From Topomyia yanbarensis (Eukaryota; Arthropoda; Insecta; Diptera; Culicidae): a stretch of DNA of 64,000 bases. Of the stretch, positions 20,510 through 31,804 are shown piece by piece. The translations under genes and the position numbers were made by a program. Within the stretch, counting starts at the first letter, position 1. Every line of letters starts with the position of its first letter. Location of the stretch: positions 186,001 through 250,000 of the forward strand of contig NW_026683349.1 in NCBI RefSeq assembly GCF_030247195.1, written 5' to 3'. The notes under the pieces are model-generated. The model saw nothing but the letters and a program-made list of their open reading frames with translations, did no database searches and was not told the DNA's origin.

Positions 20510-21850
20510 TGGGCTTGTTTACCTCTGAATTCTACCAAAACATTTGCTTCTCCCTCTATTTTCAATTTATTCCCTTTAACGACAACCAATTTCTTGAAAC
20601 TTTTCAAAAGCGGCGTATTAAAGCTTGAATAGTATTGATGTTTACTCATTACCGAAACAGACGAACCACAATCTATTTCCATTTGTATCATTTTTTGTTC
20701 AATTTTGACGTTTACTATGCAAGGGTTATTTATGTTATTTATATAAGAAAGTTGCATGCATTATGTATGTCACCTGTATCTCTATCTTCCTCGTCACTCG
20801 CCGACTCATTCGCTCGCATCCTGCCGAAAACCTTACTTAAACCTCCTTGACTAGATCCTGATTGTTCAAAATCATCAACGAATTTCACCCCGCCGCGCTG
20901 CGTATTCTTTAGCTTGAAACACTTTCTTTTTATGTGCCCTTTGACACCACAGTAATCGCAAATCATCTGTGAATAATCAGACCGCCTCCTGTCCTCGTTT
21001 TCATACCATCCTGCTGGCTTGAAATGACTATCCTTATTACAAGGGAATTTATTTTTATATATAACCTAGTCGATAGTCTTAAGAACCTTTGTAACATGTT
21101 ATGTAAAAAAAACCCCGGCGTAAAAAAGCTTTTGCAAATGCCGTGTCAAATAAACGTTTTATGAAAAAAAATAACCTAGTCGACTTCTCACATTACTTCT
21201 CTGAACTTCATTTCGTTGCACGTTGGAATAATTATTATGCCTTCTTGCCGAATCGTATACGTTTTTTAATTTGTTTAAATGAGAGCTGTATTTATTCACA
21301 TCACTATGAGAAGCGATTCTGTCTTGTTCAACCGGAACGTTTGCTGCGAAACTTTTGGCGTTCGTATCCGCCATCTCCCACGTCGTCAAAAAACGTTCGG
21401 TCGCTTCAAGGGATACCATGTTTTCATTAATTAATTTTTTTCGCAACCCATTGGTACACCCGAAATAATTCTGTCAATAATGGCAGCTTCTTTAAAATTT
21501 CCGAAAGAGCAAAATTCGGCTTGGAGCTTTAAGGCTAAAACGAAATCCTCCAAGGATTCATTCGGCTGCTATGCTCTGTTGTTAAATTTCAGACGTTGTA
21601 TTAAGTCTGACTTTGTTTTATCAAACCGTGCTCTTAATTTTGTAACAATATCACTAAAAGATGCTGCATTCAAAGTGCTATTGGGATAAATTAATTTTAA
21701 TTCTGTATAAACAGCTGGTCCAGACAAGGCAATAAAATGAGCCTTTTTGTCATCCTCCGGTACCTTGTTATCAATAAAAAAATAATCTAATCGCTCCGCC
21801 CATTCCGTAAAGGAACATCCTTTGCGGAAAGGTTCGCTTGAGATGCTCAT
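20510..21850 (-). pseudogene. Mag-like gag and protease
   Basis: Gag starts at 21850 (MSISSEPFRKGCSFTEWAER) with capsid motifs (HFIALSGPAVYTELKLIY), continues in a second frame (21446-21184), and ends with a CCHC knuckle CDYCGVKGHIKRKC (20966-20870). The protease frame (20757-20510) has MIQMEIDCGSSVSVMSKHQY, in which the usual D-T/S-G triad reads D-C-G, possibly inactivating. Two frame changes and the 97-bp LINE insert break gag. The leader between 21851 and 22040 is AT-rich with no feature I can name. Confidence 0.8.
21074..21170 (+). mobile_element. 97-bp 5'-truncated LINE 3' end
   Basis: Flanked by 13-bp duplications ATAACCTAGTCGA (21061-21073 and 21171-21183). The insert ends GCCGTGTCAAATAAAC plus an A-rich tail, the same 3' end as the ORF1-only insertion at 1727-2986. 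It interrupts gag of the Mag-like element. Confidence 0.85.
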
Positions 21851-22540
21851 TTGAGCCTTTTAAAATCAATAAAATTTAAATATATATGAAACGAATAAAA
21901 AATCGACAATATTCCCAAGCATCAAATTTAGAATCGCGATAAATATTTAAAATTGTATTGAAAAAAATTGTGGCTCACCTTGGTTATGCTCTTTTGTTTT
22001 AGGGTCACCTAATTAACTGCAGCTTCCCTTTTTATTTTTTTTAATGTAGAATACATTTAAGCTTTCAATATAGGGGTCCCGTTTCAAAATATCGGCTACG
22101 GCGCCGCGTCAGATTTTGAACGTTAATAACTTTTATCATACTTAACAGAATGATTTGATTTTTAGGCCAATTTGTTGAAAATATGTTCCTCTATGCTGTA
22201 TTAAAATTTGAAGTATGTATAACATGCACTAATAACAAAACATAGTGTTTTGAAAAATCTTTCGAAAACGACTCGGAAAAGTGAAAAAATTTTCAACCCA
22301 TCCCGCACAGAGCCGTCAATATGGTGGACCAACCGAACAATAAAATAATGAAAAGTTTATATATAGGTCCACTACATGTTTGTTCCTATGATTATTCGCA
22401 TTGGGTTGCTTGACGAGAGCAGTTGGTGGGGGAAAGACGGCATGTTCCTTTGGTTAGGCCATTAGAAGCCGGACGGAAAGGAAAGGCTCATGCACGGCAC
22501 GAGAACGAGCGAGAAAGCGATAGTAGTGCATATTAGCGCG

Positions 22541-22551
22541 ATTATATAAAT
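22541..22551 (+). promoter_or_regulatory. TATA-like box upstream of H3 copy 1
   Basis: ATTATATAAAT, followed about 25 bases later by TCATTCGTATTCG, an initiator-like stretch conserved upstream of H3 copy 2 as well. Spacing fits a histone gene promoter. Confidence 0.5.
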
Positions 22552-22591
22552 ATCTGTCGGTCGGTTTTTTTCATCATTCGTATTCGTTCAA

Positions 22592-22922
22592 GCACTAGCA
22601 AGCAGCCAGTCCACCGAAGCAAAGCAGTTGGCGATGACGACGGTCGAAAAAAGTGCCTCATCGCAACCCGATCAGGATCTGTCGCCCTGCAAGAATTTCG
22701 CCCCAACTAAAGGGCAACAGAGCAACTAATATGTAGGCTATCGTTCCAGCGTGAGATTGTGCAGGACTGCAAAGTCGAGCTACGCTTACAAAGCTCAGTC
22801 GTAATGATGCCCCGAGAAGCCAACGATGCCTACTTGGTAGGTTTGTTCGAGGATGCAAAATAGTGCGCCTTCAGGCCAAATACATTAAACTGGCTCACCG
22901 TGTTCGCGGGGAGTGCGTCTGA
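22592..22922 (+). pseudogene. Histone H3-like pseudogene, copy 1 (arm A)
   Basis: In broken frames the sequence follows histone H3: the N-tail part (codons resembling RKSTGGK then KQLA and RKSA), a central part, then [26 protein letters not shown] and a C-terminal LAHRVRGECV ending TGA at 22920-22922. H3 packages DNA in nucleosomes. The start codon region and several internal segments are missing or shifted, and there are in-frame stops, so no H3 can be made. It is intronless and a 3' histone stem-loop follows at 22951, showing origin from a replication-dependent H3 gene. Confidence 0.75.
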
Positions 22923-22950
22923 ATTATGCTCCCGCAATAAAACAATAAAC

Positions 22951-22966
22951 GGTTCTTTACAGGACC
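22951..22966 (+). promoter_or_regulatory. Histone 3' stem-loop after H3 copy 1
   Basis: GGTTCTTTACAGGACC folds as a 6-bp stem (one T-G wobble) with a 4-base loop TTAC, the layout of metazoan histone mRNA 3' ends, 28 bases after the H3 stop. Confidence 0.75.
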
Positions 22967-23705
22967 AATTAATTGTGTTCTAATAAGAGTTAAACTGAAA
23001 TTTACATTTTATGGTGCATAACAAATAATTTTCAGAAAGCTATATAAGAAATACGATGTGTGGAAAGAAAGAAAGAGAATTTAAATTATCCTCTCTCGCT
23101 CGTTTTCGTGCACTGCTTTCCCATTCCTTTCTGCTGCTAATACCATCATAACCAAAACGAATGTGCGTATTCTCCCACCATCCCATGGCCAGTGTTGCCA
23201 CAATTGCATGTCGCTATTACAATTTGAATTATTTTATTGATCCTCTCTAGTATTGATAAAATATAGAACGTGCAAAGTACACTAGTCGCATGCTTTTATT
23301 CGAACTATTTGGCAGCCTCCGTTGATTAACTGCATAAATCTATTTGTTTGTGCAGCTCCTTGCTAGTAGCCAACTAAATAGCCTTTATCAGCGCTAACAA
23401 ATAACACAAAAGAATTTAAATTTGTGAAAATCTTTTCCTTCCTTCTTTTCAAATCTGCAACATTCTTTGAAAATATTGTTGGAATGTTGTTATTGAAAAA
23501 CTGAACATGCAAGTTTGCTAGCACTGGCCACTAGATTGAAGGCGATGGAAAGACAGAATATTCGTTTTGGTTATGCTAGTATTGGTAGCCGAACGGAAAG
23601 GAAAGGCACAGGAATGGCACGAAAACGAGCGATAGTAGTGCTTTCTCGTGTGTTCATATATGAATATTGGTCGGTCGGTTTTTCTCATCATTCGTATTCG
23701 TTCAA

Positions 23706-24066
23706 GCACTAGCAAGCTGCCACTCCACCGGAGAAAAGCAGTTGGCAATGATGACGGTCCAAAAAAGTGCCCCATCTACTGGTGGCCCATCGCAACCAAC
23801 TACCGATCAGGAACTGTCGTAATGCCAGTATTTCGCCCCCAACTAAAGGGCAACGGAGCAACTAATCCGCTGGCTAACATTCCAGCGTCTGGTTCGTAAG
23901 GTTGTGTATTACTTAAAAGTCGAGCTACGCTTACAAAACTCAGCCGTAATGAAGCCAGTGTTGCCTACTTGGTCGGTTTGTTTGAGGATACAAAATAGTG
24001 CGCCAAGTACGTAACTTTCTCGCAAAGGAAATCAAACTGGCTCACAGTGTCCGCTGGGAGTGGGCG
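23706..24066 (+). pseudogene. Histone H3-like pseudogene, copy 2 (arm A)
   Basis: The order of H3 segments is clearer here: codons for a RKSTGG-like N-tail, then KSAPSTGG (near 23763-23787), a stretch resembling EQLIR, FQRLVRK (about 23887-23905), [21 protein letters not shown] (about 23966-23993) and a degraded C-terminus near 24045-24066. Frameshifts and stops separate the blocks. A canonical stem-loop follows at 24087. The second arm carries the mirror copy at 47012-47640. Confidence 0.75.
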
Positions 24067-24086
24067 CAAATTACAATAAAAGCAAC

Positions 24087-24102
24087 GGTTCTTTTCAGGA
24101 CC
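24087..24102 (+). promoter_or_regulatory. Histone 3' stem-loop after H3 copy 2
   Basis: GGTTCTTTTCAGGACC: 6-bp stem with the canonical loop TTTC, followed by AATCAATTG. Confidence 0.8.
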
Positions 24103-24475
24103 AATCAATTGTGTTCTAGTGAGAGTTAAACTGAAACTTTCATTTTAAGATGTGTAACAAATTTTCAACAAGCAACATAATACGTTGGGTGGAAAGAAGT
24201 AGCTTGCACACGGAACAAAAATTTAAATTATCCTCTCGCTCGTTTCGTGCACTGCTTTTCCATTCCTTTCTGCTGCTATTATCAGTATAACAAAAACGAA
24301 TGTGCGTGTACGCTCACCATCCCTCTAGTGATCAGTGTTGCTTCAATTGCATGTGTTTAAGAGAAACGTTGAAGTCGCATGCTTCTATTCGAGCTTTTTG
24401 GCAGTCTCCGTGAACTAACTGCATTAAATGATTTTTTTGTGCAGCTCCGTGCTAGTAGCAAACAAAATGGCCCTA

Positions 24476-24547
24476 CCAGCGTCTGATTCGTAAGATTGTG
24501 CAGGATTTCAAAGTCGAGCTAAGCTTATAAAGTTCAGCCGTAATTAA
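24476..24547 (+). pseudogene. Histone H3-like pseudogene, copy 3 (arm A), short remnant
   Basis: Only the alpha-2 helix part is left: codons reading FQRLIRKIVQDFKVEL then SSAV. The following C-terminal H3 part is deleted here but partly present in the mirror copy at 46444-46655. A stem-loop-like GGTCATTTTCAGGACC (24773-24788, one mismatch in the stem) lies downstream. Confidence 0.65.
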
Positions 24548-24945
24548 ACGTCTCGAATTTAAGTCACGACGCTCCAGTTATGTCACAGACAATACCCACC
24601 CACCTTTTTTATTGTGACCACGAATAATTTACATGAATAAAGAAAAAATGATTTTCAGGAATCAATTATTATCTGTTCTGCCATTGGTCAGTACTATGCG
24701 ACTTCCTCATGCTAACAATTCATTTCATCGTTAGCCATCTCCCTCACCAAGGCCAACAACGCCAACAAAAACGGTCATTTTCAGGACCACCATCGTTTTT
24801 GTATAGAATAATTTGAAATATTCCTCGCCCAAATCACCTTTTGTCCGAAAATTCCAATGAGTATCAACATATTTGAAGAACGTGTTCCTTATGTATTCTA
24901 CATCTCTCCAGTTATGTCGCAGACATTACCCACCCATCTTTTTTT

Positions 24946-26375
24946 GTAACACTTGTTGAGTCCTGCTTTTAAATGCTTTCACCCTTTGGCGGCTTCCGTA
25001 CTTCGTATGTGTCAGTTGAATCCAAAGCAATCCTTTGTTTTGTCTTAAAAGAGAAAGACGTGAATATAAAAGGTACTCTTAGTACCTTTTATATCCACGT
25101 TTTTTTCTTTGTTAATAAAAAACAATACGTCTATTAAAACAAAAGAGTTTAAAACGTAGCCTTCAAAGAAAATGGCGTTTTAATTTTATATACATATTTT
25201 TTTTTTGTTTCATTTTATTATTTTTAAAATCACTATTTTGGAACCACCCTACTAACGATGTGCACTATGAAAGCCCAAAATGTGATGCCACTGGCGCGAT
25301 TATCTAAAATCACACTACTTTATAAAAAGAACAAAAGAATATCCCGCGTGGACAATTTTTATTTTTAAATGCGTTTTTTCCGTATCTTGGCAATTAAGGC
25401 CAATATCAAAACTGACACTGTAAGTTTGCCGATCCCTAGACTCTGGAAGACTCCAGGGGTGGCATTGCGCATCTCGAAACGAAAGGTTTATTGTATGCAA
25501 GCTTGTATGAAAAAGACGATTCGAAATGGTTCCATAATGTCGCCCCAGCTTACCTCAACAACTTATCCGGAGCTTCCTCGGTTGAAGATGGCTGAACCAA
25601 TCCAGGCTGACAAAGGCGGATCGCAGGAGAAAACCAGGATTTCGGCTATCGCACTAATTAAAAAAACAAACTGCTTCGCTTCACGTCTCGACCAAGAATA
25701 CTCAGCTTCTCGCTGATGTTTATTTAATTTACCTTCTGATTGCGTTACTCATCGTTACGCTTTCAAGAAACTAGTTTTAACCTGATACAAATGTTATTTT
25801 TCGAAACTGTTATACATAACAGGTGGAAGCAGATATTATCGTTACAGTTGAAAACTGGAAAATCGAACCAGCGAAAATTATTTTTTCACGTGTTTAGTGC
25901 TAATCCATCACGTCGGAAGTAGTGCGCATTAAAGCGCATCATTGTACGAAACATGCGCACGGCTTCCGACGTGATTACAGTGTTTAGAACAAGAGAAAAT
26001 ACGCTAACTGGATTTTCCAGTTTTCAACAACCAGACCAGCAAAGTTTAGCTGGAAATGCGCCGGAATTCTGATTCTAGTTAATATTCCGGCTCCAGTGAC
26101 ACAACCGATTCAAACTTTATTGGAGAATATTGTAATGTTTACCTAGATGCCATATATCTACATTCTTATTAAGTCTTACTATATAGAAATTGTGGAAAAG
26201 GACGCGGGCTAGTAAAAGCTACTGTCACCATGATCAGTTCAAACATTAATTACCAAATAGTATAGATACTGCCGCGAATGCTGTTGGCAAGGTAAAAATT
26301 ATAAAATGCTTCTAACAGTTTGGTGTTTTATTATTTTTCAGACTCCCGGCTCTGTGCAGTTTTGATTCTTCTTAA
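24946..26375. other. Unassigned spacer with two palindromic inserts
   Basis: No homolog is found on the other side of the palindrome. An open stretch at 25369-25716 (115 codons) is not recognised. A compact hairpin at about 25055-25105 pairs ATATAAAAGGTACT with AGTACCTTTTATAT. A longer imperfect hairpin spans 25849-26034, with outer arms GTTGAAAACTGGAAAATC and GATTTTCCAGTTTTCAAC and inner arms around ATCACGTCGGAAG and CTTCCGACGTGAT; it is probably a MITE. Confidence 0.5.
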
Positions 26376-27079
26376 TAGACCTTTCTCGTCCGACCTAACC
26401 ACCAATTTTCTTATTTTTAATCAAAAGAGTTTACATTTTTAAGAACAAATTCGTGGAAAACCGATTCCTGATCTCGAAATATTTTTTAAAAATTTCAAAT
26501 TGCAAGAATGTTGAATATTATTTTCACCAAATCAAGAATGGTGGGACACGAAATATTCACTTCGGCAGCACTGTTTTAAATATTTCAGATTAAATTATCG
26601 GCAACACTGCAATCAATGTGGTGAATCATAATATACAACATTCACTAGTGAATCTAAACAATTGAGTGAATAAATTTACTGTCAAATCTTGTTTAATTTT
26701 TTTTTCTGATTTTCTATATAAGCTTGGAACTTAACCAGGAATTGACTACCAACAAATCATTCCCTTGCCATCCAGTAATATAGGATTGCCAGAAGATAAG
26801 GTACTACACGATTAGACTGCTTGTCAGGTCATATGTGAATCAGACACTTGCCATGGTTGACCAAGAGCAATTGAACCCCCGTGCAGGTTGAACCCGTTTA
26901 TTATGTATATCAAGCCACTCAAAGCGTCACAGAGCATTTACACCTATCCGATCCATTTCAGTTCCGTGCACGGACACCAAGCTTCATTCATACAAATGAA
27001 ATGCTAGCATTCACACTTGTCCGGCACAGCACTGTTCCGCATTGCAGATGTCTTTGAAATTATATACATCGCTTCATAG

Positions 27080-27424
27080 GTCCGCACCAATTGCAGCCGC
27101 TCCACTTCGCCGGAATCGAGTTAGCCGATGGTCCAGCCTGCGTCACACTCGGCTGTCGCTGCACCAATGGTAGCTCCCAACCAGGCACTTGGATTAATTG
27201 TTCAAATCGCAGCTACTGCTGGTAGTGTAGCGATCGGCTCCGTCGGTAATACCGTTAGACATACCCTCATCGGAATGTTCAGCGGTTCCTATTCACAAGA
27301 GGCAGCCTCGCCAGGACAGGCTGCCCCGGTATCGGGCGAGGCAAACACTCCGGCAGGACCATGCTCGTGGAAGATCAAGCAGTTATTATCTTGTACCCAA
27401 GGCCAGGCCGAGTGTGATTCGTAA
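27080..27424 (+). pseudogene. Captured CHCHD2-like gene fragment, copy 2
   Basis: Same fragment as 4984-5382, over 90 percent alike by eye: an [13 protein letters not shown] coding block, frame change before ATG 27128, [17 protein letters not shown], then SWKIKQ and [10 protein letters not shown] and a stop at 27422-27424. The CHCH domain is again incomplete. Sharing of borders and of the frame break with copy 1 means capture and damage happened before the two transposon copies separated. Confidence 0.8.
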
Positions 27425-27956
27425 CAATTACCAAATTTAGAAGTTCATATACATAATGTTCACGTGATACTTTTTTTGAATAAAAATAGTATAAATGTTG
27501 GCAAAATCCTGCAGCACTAGGATCAAAGATAGAGCTTTAACACCAACTCGCTGTGCTTCGATGTTTGTTTTCGTTAGCTGGCCCATTACGATTCCCCGGA
27601 CCGAACCACTTTTCCGCCACCACAAGTGGGAAACGAACGATTCACATTTGATTTCCGTAGTTTCAAATTACCGAACCAGGTGGCATAATCTTCGGACTTA
27701 GTTGTGAATTGGAACAGTCAAGCCTGACTTCCCGAGCTACATCTCCAGCTGAGTGCATATAAGGAGAGTGACGACACTGTCAAAATTGGAACAATGATTA
27801 TTTGTCAGTGTCATTCCAAACGAGTCAAATCCATGTATTTTGAGAGGTTGTTTGTTCGTTTGGAATATTACTGACAGATAATCATGACAGTTGTCTTCAC
27901 TCTCTTTACATACACTCTGATCTCCAGTGTTGTCGTCCCATACGACTAGTGAACCT

Positions 27957-28040
27957 AAATGTGTCCCACACACATAGCACACCATCCTGGCAACTAGATG
28001 CGCCCGACTCGGCCTGCCACTGGTCTATGAAAATACATGT
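27957..28040 (-). pseudogene. Captured SCAP fragment, short copy
   Basis: Matches 6577-6650 of copy 1 (complement of codons around IFIDQWQAEMG and SGCQDGVLYV). Only this part of the SCAP WD repeat remains; the rest of the block in copy 1 is absent and a hairpin insert follows directly. Confidence 0.65.
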
Positions 28041-28042
28041 TA

Positions 28043-28116
28043 ACAACCCATAATCGCAAAACAGTCCCATATTCTACTGGATTCCCTATATACATGGGAC
28101 CGACTTGCGATTATAG
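28043..28116. repeat. Third hairpin of the GTCCCAT type
   Basis: Arms CCCATAATCGCAA and TTGCGATTATAGG with inner GTCCCATAT and ATACATGGGAC. Same core stem as 5730-5800 and 5862-5934 but unrelated outer arms. It interrupts the SCAP fragment relative to copy 1. Confidence 0.6.
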
Positions 28117-28452
28117 GCAGTTACTTGTGCTTAAAACGGTTCAAAGATTCCCAGTTAAACCAGCCGAAATTCTTAATTTCTTACTTTCTTCACCTGATAC
28201 AAACGGACATTTCTTTTATTCACAACCAGTTTGAAAATGATTAGAAACCGATTGCATGATTATTTCATGGTCCATGGTATCCACAAGAACCTGGTAACGG
28301 ATGCATGGTGTTCCTATCAGGCAGAATAACAAGAGCGTGATTCGAAAAGCGAGTATATTAAGTGGCAAAACATTTCACGAGCAGAATAAATATAAAACTC
28401 TGATACGAATTTCTACAAGCTATTTGAAAATTACTCAATAATATAAATCTAT

Positions 28453-28911
28453 GCATCATTTAAAGGGTCGGAATTATACTGCGAAAGAGTTTGCATTTTA
28501 CGTGACATTGGCGTTATCGGCACCCATCTCCTTTTTCTTTTCTCGCATGATGTTTTGATTCCGATAGAGGAACGAGTTCTAGGGTTTTTACATTTACTTT
28601 CCAGATTAATCATTCCAGAAGAAGATGACGGATGAGAGAACACTAGCCATGCCTAGTATCGATGAGTATTGCATTGTGACAGTGTTCTGGATTTGGCAAC
28701 TCCCACCAGATATAGAGTATATGCTTTCAACGATAGCGGAACACCTTTCCATTCGCGATTCAAGTTGGATTTGTCTAAAATCAAAAACATTTCTATTTCG
28801 ACACAAACAGTTTCGCAAAAATATATCTTACCCCCGGATCGAAGTGTTAATCTGTTTCGATGTGTAATTCATACATACACACCACTACTAGAGAAGCTAT
28901 TCTTATTCTGA
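28453..28911 (+). pseudogene. Unidentified coding-like fragment
   Basis: Two blocks look like exon sequence although the frame changes between them: 28453-28635 reads ELYCERVCILRDIGVIGTHL and IEERVLGFLHLLSRLIIPEE; 28669-28911 reads DLATPTRYRVYAFNDSGTPF and SQKYILPPDRSVNLFRCVIH. The composition and low stop density suggest a captured host gene, but I do not recognise the family. It lies in the interior of the Spy-like copy 2 region. Confidence 0.4.
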
Positions 28912-29510
28912 GGGTTTTCAACATTATTCTGGTGGTTCATTGTCCAGTAAATAAACGGTTTATTTTGTGCTGCTGCTCCGTCAGTGATTCCCGTCACTCG
29001 TTCTATAAAGCTTCGATTAGTTCACCGATCACCTTTATCTGATAGTTACAACGAGAAAGTCTATTACGAAGTGGCTTGATTCATGCTGTTTTTTTTTAAA
29101 TATTTGCAAGCGCAGTCTCACAGCCCATAGTTGACAGCTTAGTCTTTCATGGTCCAACAATAAAACGCACTTATATTTCAGCGTAACGTGAACAAATTTG
29201 GTTTTTATTGCGTAGTTATTGTTTTTCGACAATCTGGAAATAATTATGTATTAATAAGGTACAATATTCGCAAACGTTTCCTGTAAACTTACCTCTTCAA
29301 AAGAAAACTGGTACAGAGCCATTGTGGTATCCTATGGATGTGTGCTTTGTTGATATTCTCTAGATATTCTAATGCCGATTGATATCCATCCAGAAACATA
29401 AAAACGCTCATCTCGCTTACGAAACGACCCGAACGCGACAGTTGCCGACATTTTATTTTGCTCTGCTTGCGGTGAGGATTCATTCATCAAAACCAGAATG
29501 TAGAAATATA
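28912..29510. other. Unassigned, possible minus-strand exon with splice donor
   Basis: The minus strand has an open stretch from 29483 ending LLKR at a GAG then GTAAGT junction near 29293 and an acceptor-like TTATTTCCAG near 29234. This could be the first exon of a captured gene, but no family is recognised and it may be chance. Confidence 0.3.
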
Positions 29511-30196
29511 AAGGTCTATCCGCACTAGACCGATCCGATCCGATCCGACCCGACTTTTTCGTCTTCGGATTCGCTCGGGTTGTTGATGTGATGGTGTTGG
29601 TAGCATGTCGGGCGTCCGACGCAAAAAAGAATCGTTGCCAACGATATTCCTCGAACAGACTCTCCGACTTTTTTCTGCTTCTCCACCGACCGGCTCGAAC
29701 AGAGAGAGAGAGAGAGAGAACGTGTGAGCCAACCAAAGCAGGTAAAATGATTCTTCTGCTGGTGTGGGACAGCATGTTCGTCCACTCAGAAGGCAATAAT
29801 ATTAAATTTTCGTCAATCACTTTTGCTTCTACCCATGCTTGAACGGCTTGACCAGAGGCGCATATGAGATAGCGGACAGATTTGTTTTCCAACCGGTGCG
29901 GAATTGATTCTATGCCGGGATAGCTAGAATTTCTTCCGATTTTACTTTCAGGTTGTTTTTGTTGCCGAGCTGGATGTTCAAATTTGTTTATGAACACCGT
30001 AACGTAGGATATTTGTGCTATTTGCGGGTCCCGGTTGTATTTTGTACATCGGTAGGAAGAATGTTCTCGATTTGTTGACAAATATATCATTTTTGCTTGA
30101 AGCGAAACTGAGGCATGTTCTAACCCCGACTGCTGTTAAAATGCATGAAATGATAGCGTTTGGGTTTACAACCAGACTCAGTTTCGCGGTCAAACA
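29511..30196. repeat. Inner inverted repeat, left copy
   Basis: Near-identical complement of 44195-44886. It starts AAGGTCTATCCGCACTA and ends in the hairpin insert at 30092-30196. It includes a GATCC-rich stretch (29528-29552), a short (GA)n run (29700-29720), and on the minus strand an open frame containing ENKSVRYLICASGQAVQAWV and DENLILLPSEWTNMLSHT that I cannot assign. The open frame is kept in both copies. Confidence 0.8.
30092..30196. mobile_element. Hairpin MITE (GCGAAACTGAG type), copy 1
   Basis: Inverted halves: left TGCTTGAAGCGAAACTGAG with GTTCTAACCCC, right GACTCAGTTTCGCGGTCAA, around a short centre. The same hairpin occurs at 44195-44305 and, more symmetrically, at 59581-59693. 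Confidence 0.7.
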
Positions 30197-31330
<1,134 letters not shown>

Positions 31331-31331
<1 letters not shown>

Positions 31332-31348
31332 GGCGCCCGAATAGGGAC
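31331..31348 (+). promoter_or_regulatory. Primer-binding site, tRNA-Lys type
   Basis: TGGCGCCCGAATAGGGAC directly after the LTR (sharing its last T) is complementary to a tRNA-Lys 3' end, with one mismatch to the familiar lentiviral version. It primes minus-strand synthesis. Confidence 0.8.
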
Positions 31349-31604
31349 CAGAGTGAAAAGTTTTCTTAGTCACGACGTTACAGTGCAGTGAAAAGTGAAA
31401 ACAAGTTCCATCTGACCGCATCTAGCAGCTGTGAAGAAGGACGCCCCGAGTCACCATTGGCAGCTAAAAACTCGGCAACGGAAAAAAAGGATCCCGTCAC
31501 TTCACGGGAAGGATTGAACGTCACTCTGGTGCCTGACCCCAAGACGTGATTGCCCCGATAAAGGATAGCAACCGCACTTCCCCTGATAGAAGTTGGAAGT
31601 TAGG

Positions 31605-31621
31605 ATGATAAAGAGTATATT
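31605..31621 (+). promoter_or_regulatory. env leader mini-exon and splice donor
   Basis: An ATG at 31605 is followed by five further codons' worth of sequence to a strong donor, GTAAGTAT, at 31622. Joining to the acceptor at 36333-36334 keeps frame with env and supplies an initiator plus a hydrophobic start that looks like a signal peptide. The implied intron (31622-36334) removes gag and pol, the same strategy as gypsy env subgenomic mRNA. Gag starts separately at 31805. Confidence 0.75.
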
Positions 31622-31804
31622 GTAAGTATCTTTAAATATTTTCAATTTGTATACCAATAAAAATTTAACTAGTTAGTAATTTAATTCTAATTAAATAAGG
31701 AAAAGTGATTGAGCAGTGATAAATTAAAAAAGTGATTCATTTGTGTCTTAAAAATTGAGGTCGAAAGTTTAATTGATAGTTTCAAAAATCTAAAGATTAA
31801 AAAT

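Larger units (their letters stand above)
12296..21850 (-). mobile_element. Mag-like Ty3/gypsy LTR retrotransposon, split by LINE insertions
   Basis: On the minus strand: gag (21850-20740), protease (20757-20510), [LINE insertion 14574-20497], RT (14561-13581), RNase H (13545-13140), integrase (about 13000-12296). The 5' leader reaches about 22040, where palindrome arm A starts, so the 5' LTR is lost. Integrase stops just after its catalytic Glu region, so the 3' end is also lost. The order, the CCHC knuckle in gag and the NADFCSRFP-type RNase H end suggest the Mag lineage, with moderate certainty. It is decayed by many frameshifts. Confidence 0.75.
22045..24945 (+). repeat. Palindrome outer arm A with decayed histone H3 units
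   Basis: The sequence matches the complement of 45783-49281 over almost its whole length with small indels. The outer edge is preceded by TTAA (22041-22044). Inside are three H3-like copies, each preceded by related upstream sequence and followed by a histone-type 3' stem-loop, plus inverted spacer copies of the upstream region (about 23050-23200), so the arm looks like a degenerate tandem of roughly 1-kb histone units. No transposase or other gene is recognised in the arm. Confidence 0.8.
26376..28870. mobile_element. Spy-like transposon copy 2, left portion with captured fragments
   Basis: The left end TAGACCTTTCTCGTC is flanked by TTAA on its left (AA immediately adjacent), and the next 200 bases match copy 1 from 4291. 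The CHCHD2 fragment follows at the same relative order, then an upstream-like block (TTAGCTGG to GGGAAACGAACGATTC) shared with copy 1 at 6300-6380, then a short SCAP piece. The matching right end is not next to it; the nearest right end of this family in the same orientation is at 45510, so the element may be opened by the sequence between. Confidence 0.65.

Noticed and set aside
22592..24066. An expressed histone H3 or H3 variant gene
   Set aside because: All copies lack a start codon and have frameshifts, stops and deletions in both arms.
22041..24945. A CRISPR array or tandem satellite in the arm
   Set aside because: The repeated units are about 1 kb, diverged and histone-derived; there are no short direct repeats with unique spacers, and the sequence is clearly eukaryotic.
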